The notes under the pieces were generated by a model. It was not told the DNA's origin, made no database searches, and worked only from the letters and a program-made list of their open reading frames with translations. Below, piece by piece: positions 18,671 to 28,400 of a stretch of DNA of 64,000 bases. Every line of letters begins with the position of its first letter. Positions within the stretch are counted from its first letter, which is position 1. Source of the stretch: Micromonospora sp. CB01531 (GTDB lineage Bacteria > Actinomycetota > Actinomycetes > Mycobacteriales > Micromonosporaceae); the NCBI RefSeq assembly GCF_001905095.1, contig NZ_LWLS01000058.1, positions 62,001 to 126,000 on the forward strand. Direction: 5' to 3'. Made by a program: the position numbers and the translations under genes.

Positions 18671-19694
18671 GCGAACGGGCGTCCGGCAGCGGCCGCCGAT
18701 GGACCTGTCGTCGCTGATGCGGCTGGCGGAGCTGGCCGATGTCATCGTGCCGATGACCGTGCGGGCGGTCAGCGACCTGGGGATCGCCGACCTGCTCATC
18801 GACGGGCCCCGGCCCGTGGCCGAGCTCGCCGCCGCGGTCGGTGCGCACGAGAGGTCGCTGTGCCGGGCGCTGCGGGCGCTGGCGGCCAAGGGCATCTTCA
18901 CGGAGCCGCAGCCGGAGGTGTTCGCCCTGACGCCCCTGGCCCAGCCGCTGCGCAGCGACCACCCGCTGTCGGTGCGCGCTGTCTACACGCTGCTCGCCTC
19001 CGACGTGCAGGCGTGGGCGATGCTGCCGCACAGCCTGCGCACCGGCGAGGCCGCCTTCGACCGGGCGCACGGCACGGACTACTGGAGCCACCTGGCCGGG
19101 AACCCGGACGAAAGCCGGCGGGTGGACCGCTGGATGCACGCCGTCACCCGGCTGCACCTGCGTACCGTCTTGCCCTGCCACCCGTGGGGGGAGCTGTCCC
19201 ACCTGGTCGACGTCGGCGGCGGTGACGGCGGCTTCCTCGCCGGCCTGCTCGGACGGTACCCCGCCATGCGCGGCACGCTGCTGGACCTGCCGCACGTCGT
19301 CGCGGCGGCCGACCGGGTCCTGACCGAGGCGGGGGTGCGGGACCGGTGCGAGATCGTCCCCGGCAGCTTCTTCGACCCGCTGCCCGCCGACGCGGACGCG
19401 TACCTGCTCAAGACGGTGCTGCCCGGGTTCGGCGACGACCAGGTGGTGGCGGTGCTCCGCCGGGTCCGGGAGGCGATGCGGCCGGACAGCCGGCTGCTGC
19501 TGCTGGAGGCCGTCCTGCCCGCCGGGGACACCTACGACGTAGCCAAGCTGTACGACGTGCACACGCTGGTGCTCACCGGCGGCACCCACCGCACGGCCGA
19601 GGAAACCGAGGCCCTGCTCGGCCGTGCCGGGCTGCGGCTGGACACCGTCCGGCCGACGGCCACGCTGACCATCCTCGCCGCCACGCCGGCCTGA
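18663..19694 (+). CDS. O-methyltransferase (AcMT/plant-type family)
   Basis: A 343-residue SAM-dependent O-methyltransferase. The N-terminal dimerisation domain reads LAELADVIVPMTVRAVSDLG and motif I is HLVDVGGGDGGFLAGLLGRY near residue 180, followed by LLDLPHVV. The GTG start lies 8 bases inside the end of the diiron oxygenase gene, so hydroxylation followed by methylation is a reasonable inference. It is a paralogue of the enzyme at 38843-39859, with the same length and motif layout. Confidence 0.88.
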   Translation: MAERTGVRQRPPMDLSSLMRLAELADVIVPMTVRAVSDLGIADLLIDGPRPVAELAAAVGAHERSLCRALRALAAKGIFTEPQPEVFALTPLAQPLRSDHPLSVRAVYTLLASDVQAWAMLPHSLRTGEAAFDRAHGTDYWSHLAGNPDESRRVDRWMHAVTRLHLRTVLPCHPWGELSHLVDVGGGDGGFLAGLLGRYPAMRGTLLDLPHVVAAADRVLTEAGVRDRCEIVPGSFFDPLPADADAYLLKTVLPGFGDDQVVAVLRRVREAMRPDSRLLLLEAVLPAGDTYDVAKLYDVHTLVLTGGTHRTAEETEALLGRAGLRLDTVRPTATLTILAATPA

Positions 19695-19760
19695 TCCGAC
19701 CCCCCGGCCGGGCGGCCCGACGGCCGTACGCGGGCTCGACCGCCCACCGTTGGGGGGTCC

Positions 19761-19778
19761 GGCCGCGCCCGCGCGGCC
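19761..19778. terminator. GC-rich hairpin between convergent genes
   Basis: GGCCGCGC (19761-19768) and GCGCGGCC (19771-19778) form a perfect 8-bp stem, extendable with mismatches, between the convergent methyltransferase and P450 genes. Confidence 0.5.
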
Positions 19779-19815
19779 CGGCCGACCGGGGGCCGCAGCG
19801 CCGACGCCACCGGCG

Positions 19816-21021
19816 TCAGGCAGGCTGGACGGCCAGCGGCACGTGGGCGAAGGCGCGGAACGGCGTGTCGCTCTCCCGGACCAGCTCGCCGGCCTGCTCG
19901 ACCGAGCGGGTGCGACGCAGCACCCAGTCGAAGACGACTTGCGCCTCCGTGCGGGCCAGGAACGCGCCCAGGCACAAATGCCCGCCGCCGCCGAAGGTGA
20001 CATGCGGGTTCGGGCTGCGGGTGACATCCAGCCTGTCAGGGAAGCGGAAGACCGCCTCGTCGTGGTTCGCCGAACCCAGCATCAGCACCAGCACCCGCCC
20101 GGCGCGCACGGTGCGCGAGCCGATCCGCACCGGCTCCCGGACCAGCCGGGCGGTGCCCTGGATGGGCGCCTCGAAGCGGAGGAACTCCTCCACCGCGCCG
20201 GGCACCAGGCCGGGGTCGGCGCGCAGGAGGGCGAACTGGTCCGGCGCCCGCAGCAGCGCGGCGAACCCGTTGGTGATGAGGTGGACCGTCGTCTCGAAGC
20301 CGGCGAAGAACGAGAAGACGGTGTTGTCCACGATCTCGTCGTGGGTCAGCCGGTCCCCGTCGTTCTCCGTCCGCAACAGCGTCGACAGCAGGTCGTCCCC
20401 GGGCGCCGCACGGCGCTCGTCGAGCAGGCCGCCGATGTACTTGCGCAGCCACTCCACGGACTCGTGCGCCGCGCCCCGGGCGGCCTCGGGAACGATGGCG
20501 CTGAACGCCCGCCCGAGACGCATGGCGTGCTGCCGGACGTCGTCGTGGGCCTCGGGCGGGATACCCATCAACGTGGACACCACCAGCACCGGCAGCGGGT
20601 ACGCCAGGTCGCGCACCACGTCGCAGGTGCCGGTCTCCAGCGCCGGGGTCAGGAGCCGGTCCACCGTCCGCTCGATGTAGCCGCGCATCCGCCGCACCAC
20701 GGCCGGGGTGAAGGCGCCGCTCATCAGCCGCCGGAGCCGGACGTGGTCAGGCGGGTCGCGGTAGAGCATGATGCGCTGGAAAAAGTGGCTGGCCGGTCCC
20801 TCGCCCACCGACAGGTGGTGGTACGCCTCGGGGAACTCGCTGCCGAGTCGGGGGTCGCGCTGCAACGCCACGACGTCGGCGTGCCGGGTGACGCCCCAGC
20901 TGCCGGGGCCGAACCGGCATAGCGGTCCGGCCTCGCGCAGCCGCGCATAGGTCGGATAGGGATCGTGCAGGACGGCGGGGTCGAGCGCGTCGAACCTGGG
21001 CGGCAGACCGGAGGCATCCAT
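19816..21021 (-). CDS. Cytochrome P450 (1)
   Basis: A soluble 401-residue bacterial P450. The heme-Cys loop is FGGGGHLCLGAFLAR near residue 350, the K-helix ExxR sits in EEFLRFEAP (E-F-L-R), and the C-helix contact DPPDHVRLRR is normal. The I-helix reads FFAGFETTV, with Phe where many bacterial P450s have His. The start at 21021 begins at the usual N-terminus. AGTGTTT/CGTGTTT repeats lie just upstream. It may oxidise a carrier-bound or free intermediate; electrons could come from the ferredoxin at 60720. Confidence 0.92.
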   Translation of the reverse strand: MDASGLPPRFDALDPAVLHDPYPTYARLREAGPLCRFGPGSWGVTRHADVVALQRDPRLGSEFPEAYHHLSVGEGPASHFFQRIMLYRDPPDHVRLRRLMSGAFTPAVVRRMRGYIERTVDRLLTPALETGTCDVVRDLAYPLPVLVVSTLMGIPPEAHDDVRQHAMRLGRAFSAIVPEAARGAAHESVEWLRKYIGGLLDERRAAPGDDLLSTLLRTENDGDRLTHDEIVDNTVFSFFAGFETTVHLITNGFAALLRAPDQFALLRADPGLVPGAVEEFLRFEAPIQGTARLVREPVRIGSRTVRAGRVLVLMLGSANHDEAVFRFPDRLDVTRSPNPHVTFGGGGHLCLGAFLARTEAQVVFDWVLRRTRSVEQAGELVRESDTPFRAFAHVPLAVQPA

Positions 21022-21057
21022 GCCTGCCAGTCTTGGCCCGGACCCGCTGCCCGGGCA

Positions 21058-21074
21058 AGTGTTTACGCGTGTTT
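21058..21074. promoter_or_regulatory. Pair of GTGTTT repeats, 10-base period
   Basis: AGTGTTT (21058-21064) and CGTGTTT (21068-21074) lie in the gap between the P450 start and the upstream VOC gene. One helical turn separates them. Confidence 0.35.
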
Positions 21075-21084
21075 GCCGAAAACC

Positions 21085-21510
21085 CTATGCCGACGCTTCG
21101 CGGGGCAGGTAGCTGCCGAAGCTCCAGACGTGACCCTCGAGGTCGTACACCCCGTAGTCGCGGGAGCCGTACGAGGTGTCATGCAGCTCGTAGACCAGCT
21201 TGGCGCCGGCCTGCACCGACCGCTGGTAGTGCTTGTCGACGTCCGCCGCGTCGCCGACGCAGATGTAGACGCCGCCGCTGGTGGCGGGCAGCTCGCGTGG
21301 GCTGACCATGCCCAGCGAGTCGTTCGGGCCGCCGCCGCCGAGCTGGATCGTGGCGTTGCCCCAGCTCAGCTCGGCGTGCACCACCTCGCCGTCGACCTCG
21401 GTGACGTCGAAACGCTCCAGGCCAAACGCGTTGACGAGCCAGTCAACGGCAGCCGTCGGGTCCTGGTAGCGCAGGAAGGGGATGACCGGAGAGAACGAAC
21501 GTTCCGACAT
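21085..21510 (-). CDS. VOC-family protein (glyoxalase/bleomycin-resistance fold) (1)
   Basis: A 141-residue vicinal-oxygen-chelate protein: VIPFLRYQDPTAAVDWLVNA at the start, VVHAELSWGNATIQLG in the middle and YGVYDLEGHVWSFGSY at the end, matching the two-module VOC fold. The metal positions His (VVHAE) and Glu (DLEGH) are present. Three VOC genes occur in the cluster. Such proteins can sequester products for self-resistance or catalyse isomerisations; which applies here is unknown. Confidence 0.85.
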   Translation of the reverse strand: MSERSFSPVIPFLRYQDPTAAVDWLVNAFGLERFDVTEVDGEVVHAELSWGNATIQLGGGGPNDSLGMVSPRELPATSGGVYICVGDAADVDKHYQRSVQAGAKLVYELHDTSYGSRDYGVYDLEGHVWSFGSYLPREASA

Positions 21511-21553
21511 GAAGCCTCTTCTCGTATTGAGTCAATCCGTCCGGTGTGGTTCA

Positions 21554-22282
21554 TCATAGGTGACTCGCCTCTGCGCGAGGGTCAACATCATGCTCGACAA
21601 CCGACAGCGGCCGGCCGAGGGTGGCCAGCGCACCGCGGTAGTCGTCGCCGACGGCCAGGTCGCGCAGGTGCACGCTGATGTGCGGCGGCGGCCGGTCTGC
21701 CCAGCTCAGCAGGCGCGCGGGGGCATCCGGGGCGCTGACGGTCAGGTCGGCCGGCGACGGCACGAGGCCGTCCCCGGTCGCCTTGAGGATGGCTTCCTTA
21801 CGGGACCAGTACCGGATGAACGCGGCGAGTCGCCGCGGCTGCGGCAGGCCGGCCAGCACCCGACGCTCGGCGGGGGAGAGTGCCGAGACCGGGATCCGGC
21901 CACCACGCAGGGCCACCCGCTCGATGTCGATGCCGCAGACCGTGTCGCGGGCGATCGCCACCACGATCCGCTCGGCCGAGTGCGACACCGACACGTGCAG
22001 CACGCCCGCGCCGGTGTGCACCTCCAGCCGGCCGTGCGGGCCGGCGCAGTGCCGGCACGTCGAGGAGAAGACGACCTCGCGCGGCGTCGTGCCGGCGTGC
22101 CGGGCGGCCAGCAGCCGCGCCGCGACGCGGCCCGCCACGAAGCGGGTGCGGGCCGCGTCGTGGCCCAGCCGCCGCGCCCGCGCGCGTTCGGCGTCGTCAA
22201 GCAGGGCGTGCAGCCGCTCGGGGACCGGCCCGGCCGGGCACCGCCACACCAGGCACTCGCCGCTGCCGAGCCGCTCGCCCAC
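21554..22282 (-). CDS. Sfp-type 4'-phosphopantetheinyl transferase
   Basis: A 242-residue Sfp-type PPTase. The family signatures are VSVSHSAERIVVAIA, then CGIDIERV (magnesium-binding Asp and Glu), then YWSRKEAILKATGDGL near residue 165. GTG 22282 was chosen because it is preceded by GGAGG and gives the usual length; upstream sequence is Arg/Gly noise. It should convert the carrier domains of the NRPSs and the two free carrier proteins to the holo form. It is divergent from NRPS1 across 158 bases. Confidence 0.93.
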   Translation of the reverse strand: MGERLGSGECLVWRCPAGPVPERLHALLDDAERARARRLGHDAARTRFVAGRVAARLLAARHAGTTPREVVFSSTCRHCAGPHGRLEVHTGAGVLHVSVSHSAERIVVAIARDTVCGIDIERVALRGGRIPVSALSPAERRVLAGLPQPRRLAAFIRYWSRKEAILKATGDGLVPSPADLTVSAPDAPARLLSWADRPPPHISVHLRDLAVGDDYRGALATLGRPLSVVEHDVDPRAEASHL

Positions 22283-22332
22283 GCCGCTCCTCCGTCCGCC
22301 GCCCCGTCGCCTTTCCCCTCGCCTGTCGGACG

Positions 22333-22339
22333 AGTCTTT
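22333..22339 (+). promoter_or_regulatory. AGTCTTT site in the PPTase/NRPS1 divergent promoter
   Basis: One AGTCTTT lies about 50 bases upstream of the PPTase start and 100 bases upstream of NRPS1, followed at 10-base steps by AGTATCA and ACTGTCT. It is a possible member of the recurring cluster motif. Confidence 0.3.
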
Positions 22340-22440
22340 CCGAGTATCATCGACTGTCTCTAGACCCAAGTCATAAGTCGCTGATAGCTTAGCGCCAGCC
22401 GACCGGAGACGTGGTAGAGGCTGACTGAGGAGACGCGACA

Positions 22441-25400
22441 TTGGACGTTGCCGTCGACACCGATCCAACCCTGACCCTCGACCGGATGCGCGAGGACGTC
22501 GCGGAGGCCCTCGAGTGCCCGCCGTCACTCGTCGGCGACGACGACGATCTGCTGGTGCTCGGCCTCGACTCGATCGCGGTCATGCGGCTGGCCAGCCGCT
22601 GGCACAGCCGCGGCGTCCCCGTCACCTTCAGCGAGCTCGTCGAGTGGCGCACCCTCGCACAGTGGTGGCACCTGGTCGCGAAGCGCCACGCCGAGGCCCG
22701 CCCGGCGCAGCTGCCGCCGGTGGCCGTGGCGGAGTCCGCGCCGTTCGGCCTGGCCACGATGCAGCACGCGTACTGGATCGGCCGGGCGGACGGGCAGCCC
22801 CTGGGCGGCGTGGGCGCCCACTTCTACAACGAGTTCGACGGGGCCGGCGTCGAACCGGACCGGCTCGACGCCGCCGTCCGCGCCGTGCTGCACCGGCACG
22901 GCATGCTACGGGCGGAGTTCCACGCCGACGGCACCCAGCAGATCCGGCCGGAGAGCCCGTGGCCGGGCCTGACGGTGCACGACCTGCGTGAGCTGTCGCC
23001 GCGCCGGTGCGAGGAGGAGCTGGCGCGGCTGCGCCACCGGTTGTCCCACCGCCGGCTGCGGGTGGAGGAGGCGGAGACCTTCGACATCCAGCTGTCCCTG
23101 CTGCCCGGTGGCGCCACCCGGGTGCACGTGCACGTCGAGATGCTGGTCGCCGACGCCCACAGCTTCCGGCTCATCCTGTCGGACCTGGCGGCCTTCTACC
23201 GGAACCCGGACCGGCAGGTGGCCCCCGTTGGCCTCAGCTATCCCGCGTACCTGGCCACCATCGCCGCCCGGCCCGACGAGGCTCGGGACCGGGCCCGCGA
23301 GTACTGGCGCGAGCGGCTGGCCACGCTGCCCGGCCCGCCCCAACTGCCGACCGCCGTCGACCCGGCCACCGTGGCGGGTCACCGGGTGGTCCGCCGGTAC
23401 CACTGGCTGACCCCGGAGCAGCAGGCGGAACTGGGACGGCGTTCGGCGGCGGCGGGAGTCACCCTGTCGATGGTGTTCCTCACCGCCTTCGCCGAGGTGC
23501 TGGCCGCCTGGAGCAGCAGCGGCCGGTTCGTGCTGAACCTGCCGATGTACGACCGGCGCCCCGTCCATCCCGAAGTCGGCGCGGTAGTCGGCGACTTCAC
23601 CAACCTGATTCTGCTGGAGATCGACACGACCGGCCCGGCCGGCTTCGTCGACCTCGTCCGCCGGCACCAGGACCGGCTGCGCAGCGACGCCGCCCACTCG
23701 GCGTACAGCGGCGTCGACGTGCTGCGCGACCTGTCCCGCGCCCGGACCGGCCAGCCCGTCGGCGCGCCCGTCGTCTTCACCAGCGCGCTGAACCTCGGCG
23801 AGCTGTTCGACGCAGACGTCCGCGACTGCTTCGGCCCGCCCGGCTGGACCATGTCCCAGACCCCCCAGGTCTGGCTCGACTACCAGATCACCGAGCGCGA
23901 GGACGGCCTCTACCTCAACTGGGACGTCGTGGACGAGCTGTTCCCCGACGGGTTCGTCGACGACATGTTCGCCGCCTATCTGCGGATTGTCGACTGGCTG
24001 CTCGACCCGGCCACGGACTGGTCCCGGCGCGCCCCGATCACGCTGCCCGCCCGCACCCTGGCCGCGCGGGCGGCGGCCAACGACACCGCCGGCCCCACCG
24101 ACGACGGGCCGCTGCACCGCGGCGTCTTCGCCCGGGCAGCCCGCGAGCCCGACCGCCCGGCCGTGCTGCACGGACCGGACCGGGCGGGCGTGCTCACCTA
24201 CGGCGAACTGGCGGGCCGGGCGCAGGCACTGGCCGACGAGCTGACCGCCCGCGGCCTGGCCCCCGGCGACGCCGTCGCCGTCACCCTGCCGAAGGGCCCC
24301 GACCAGATCGTGGCGGTGCTCGGCGTGCTGCGCGCCGGCGGCGTGTACGTGCCGATCGGCGTCGACCAGCCCGACGCCCGGCGCGAGCTGATCCGGGCCA
24401 CCGCCGGGGTCCGGCTCACCGTCACCACCGCCGGGATCGCGGCCGGGTCGTCGCCCGTCGATTCCTCGACGATGCTGACCGTCCCCGCCGCCGGTGTGCC
24501 GTTGCGCGACGACGCGCTGGCGGTCGACCCCGAGCAGGACGCGTACCTGCTGTTCACCTCCGGCTCCACCGGCGTGCCGAAGGGGGTGCGGGTGCCCCAC
24601 CGGGCGGCCCGGAACACCCTCGGCGACCTCGTGCGGCGGTTCGCGATCGGCCCGGACGACCGCGTCCTGGCGGTCTCGGCCCTCGACTTCGACCTGTCCG
24701 TGTTCGACATGTTCGCCCTGCTCGGCGCGGGTGGCGCCGTCGTCACCATCACCGAGGACAGCCGCCGCGACCCGGCCGCCTGGCTGCGCCTGGTCCACGA
24801 GCACCGGGTGACGGTCTGGCAGTCCGTCCCTGCCGTGCTCGACCTTCTGCTGACCCAGGCCGAGACCGAGGCGTCGGGCGCGGCCGGGCAGAGCCCGCTG
24901 CCGCTGCGGCTCGCCGTGCTCGGCGGCGACCGGGTCGGCCTCGACCTGGCCGGCCGGCTGGCCAGGCTGGCCCCGGCCAGCCGGCTGTACGGCCTCGGCG
25001 GCACCACCGAGACGGCGATCCACTCCACCGTGCAGCCCGCCCCCGCCGACCCGCCGCCGCACTGGCGGTCGGTGCCCTACGGCGTGCCGTTGCGCAACCA
25101 GCTCATGCGGGTCGTCGACGAGCACGGCCGGGACCGGCCGGACTGGGTACCCGGCGAGCTCTGGATCGGCGGGCGCTCGGTCGCCGCCGGCTACGCGGGC
25201 GACCCGCAGCGGACCGCCGACCGGTTCGTAGCGCACGCCGGGCAGCGCTGGTACCGCACGGGCGACCTGGCCCGGTACTGGCCCGACGGCACAGTGGACT
25301 TCCTCGGGCGCACCGACTTCCAGGTCAAGATTCGGGGACACCGGATCGAGCTGGGCGAGATCGAAGCCGCGCTGGAACGCGACCCGCACGTCTCCCGGGC

Positions 25401-28400
25401 GGTCGCCCAGGTCGTCGAGCGGGACACCCTCGCCGCCGCCGTCACCGTCACCCGGACCGGGGCCGACCCCCAGTCGATCCGCCAGCGCGCCGCCGAACAG
25501 CTTCCGCCGTACATGGTGCCAGCCGTCGTGGTGGTCCTCGACGCGTTCCCGCTGTCGGCCAACGGCAAGATCGACCGCGCCCGGCTGCCCGAGCTGCTCG
25601 CCGCACGACCCGCCGCCACCGGCACCGCGCCCCGCGGCGGCGTCGAGACCGCCGTGGCCGCCCTGTGGTCGGAGCTGCTCGGCGTGCCCGAGATACGCCG
25701 GGAGGACAACTTCTTCGCCCTCGGCGGCGACAGCCTCGTCGCCACCCGGCTGCTGGCCCGGCTTCGCGAGGCCGGCATCGCCCGCGCCGAGCTGCACCAC
25801 CTGTTCCACGCCCGCGACCTGGCCGGCTTCGCGGCGCGGCTGCGCACCGACGGTACGGCCGGCGACGCGGGCACGCCCACCGAACGGCGTGAGCTGACCG
25901 CCAACCCGGCCCACCGGCACGAGCCGTTCCCGCCCACGGACGTGCAGCGCGCGTACTGGCTGGGGCGCACCGACGACTTCGCGCTCGGCGGGGTCGGCTC
26001 CCACTGGTACTGGGAGTTCGACGGCCGGGACGTCGACCTCGACCGGCTGCGACAGGCCCTCGACACGCTCATCGCCCGGCACGAGATGCTCCGCGCCGTC
26101 TTCGACGACAACGGCGACCAGCGGATCCTGCCGGAGGTGCCGCCGTTCACCATCACCGTGCACGAGGGGCGGAAGCACCTGGCGACGCTGCGCGAGCGGC
26201 TGTCCCACCGCGTCCCCGACCCGTCCCGCTGGCCGCTGATCGACATCCAGGCCGTACGCCACCCCGGCGGCACCCGCGTCGCGTTCAGCTTCGACTACAT
26301 CGTGCTCGACGCGCTGAGCATCGTCATCTTCTTCTCCGAGCTGTCCACCCTCTACCGCGACCCCAGCGCCGAGCTGCGCCCGCTGGGCGTGTCGTTCCGC
26401 GACTATCTGCTCGGCGCGGCGCCGCCGCCGGAGGCGGTGGACCGGGCGGGGGCATACTGGCGCGGGCGCCTGGACGACATCGCCCCGGCCGCCGCGCTGC
26501 CGCTGGCAGTCGACCCCGACACCCTGGTCGCCCCGCGGTTCGTCCGCCGCGAACGCAGCCTCACCCCCGAACAGTGGGCGGCGATCACCCGCCGCGCCCG
26601 GGACCACCGGCTCACCCCGGCCGCGGTCCTCGCCACCGCGTACGCCGAGGTGCTCAGCGCGTACAGCGGGCAGGACGAGCTGACGTTGAACCTGACCATG
26701 TTCCAGCGCCACGACGTGCACCCGGACATCGGCGCGATCCTCGGCGATTTCACCTCGCTGGTCCTGGTCGGCTACCGGGGGAGCGCGGAAGAGCCATGGC
26801 AGGAGACCGCCCACCGGTTCCAGCAGGACCTGTGGGCCGGGCTGGAACACAACGACGTCTCCGCCCTGTGGGTGCTGCGGGAGTTGGCGCGCCGGCGCAA
26901 CAGCGGCACGGTCAGCATGCCGATCGTGTTCACCAGCGCACTCGGCGTGGCCGCGGACCTGGTCAACATGCGGTTCCCGTTCGGCGAGCTGACCTGGGGC
27001 ATCTCGCAGACCCCGCAGGTGTGGCTGGACAACCAGGTCATGGAACGCGACGGCGGGCTGACCTTCAACTGGGACAGCGTCGACGAGCTGTTCCCCGACG
27101 GGCTGCTCGACGCCATGTTCGACGCCTACCACCGGCTGCTGTGCTGGCTCGCCGAGGGCGAGTGGGACCGGACGCTGCCGGACCTGCTGCCGCCGGGGCA
27201 GCGTGCCGTCCGGGCCGCCGTCAACGCCACCGACGCCCCGGCACCCGGGCACACCCTGCACGAGCCGTTCTTCGCCCACGCCGCCCGCGACCCCGACCGG
27301 CTCGCGGTCGCGTACGGTGAGACGTCGATCAGCTACGGCGAGCTGGCCGCACGGGCGCTGCGGATCGCCGGGGCGCTGCTACAGGCCGGGGTGGAACCGG
27401 GCGACGCAGTCGCCGTCACCCTGCCCCGCGGGCCGGAACAGGTCGCTGCGGTGCTCGGCGTGCTGGCCGCCGGCGCCTCGTACGTGCCCGTCAGTGTCGA
27501 CCAGCCCGCCGCCCGCCGCGATCGGATCTACGCCAAGGCGCAGGTGACCGCCGTCGTGGGCCGCCCCGGCGCGCACCACCTGCCCACAGTGGCCCCCGAC
27601 GTGGACGGGCCCCCGCTGCGCGGGCCGGTGACGGTCGCCGCGAACGCACTGGCATACACGATCTTCACCTCCGGCTCCACCGGGGAGCCCAAGGGGGTGG
27701 AGATCACCCACCGGGCGGCCGTCAACACAGTGACCGACGTCAACTCCCGGTACGGCGTCGGCCCGGAGGACCGCGTGCTGGCGGTCTCCGCGCTGGACTT
27801 CGACCTGTCCGTCTACGACGTGTTCGGGCTGCTGGCCGCCGGTGGGGCGCTGGTCGTGCTGGCCGAGGAGGACCGCCGGGAGGCCCGCCGCTGGGCGTGG
27901 CTGGCCCACCGGTGGGGGGTGACCGTCTGGAACTCCGTGCCCGCGCTGTTGGACATGCTGCTCGTGGCGGCCGGCGAGCACCCGCCGGCCAGCCTGCGGC
28001 TGGCCCTGGTCTCCGGTGACTGGGTGGGCCTCGACCTGCCGGGCCGGCTGGCACGGGTCGCCCCGCACGCCCGGTTCGTCGCCCTCGGCGGCGCCACCGA
28101 GGCCGCAATCTGGTCCAACGCGTGCGAGGTCGCGGCGGTCCCGGAGCACTGGCGCTCCATCCCGTACGGCCGCCCACTGCGCAACCAGCGCTACCGAGTG
28201 ACCGACTCCCGCGGCCGGGACTGCCCGGACTGGGTGCCCGGGGAGCTGCGCATCGGCGGCGCCGGGGTGGCGCTGGGCTACCGCAACGCCCCCGAGCTGA
28301 CCGCCCGGCAGTTCGACGTCGACGACGAGGGCCGGCGCTGGTACCGCACCGGCGACCTCGGCCGGTACTGGCCGGACGGGACGCTGGAGTTCCTCGGCCG

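Noticed and set aside
22906..27279. A very long minus-strand open frame (over 1400 codons) opposite NRPS1
   Set aside because: It is the antisense shadow of a GC-rich NRPS gene; the translation is Gly/Arg/Pro/Val-rich with no domain, while the plus strand has clear Cy, A and PCP motifs.
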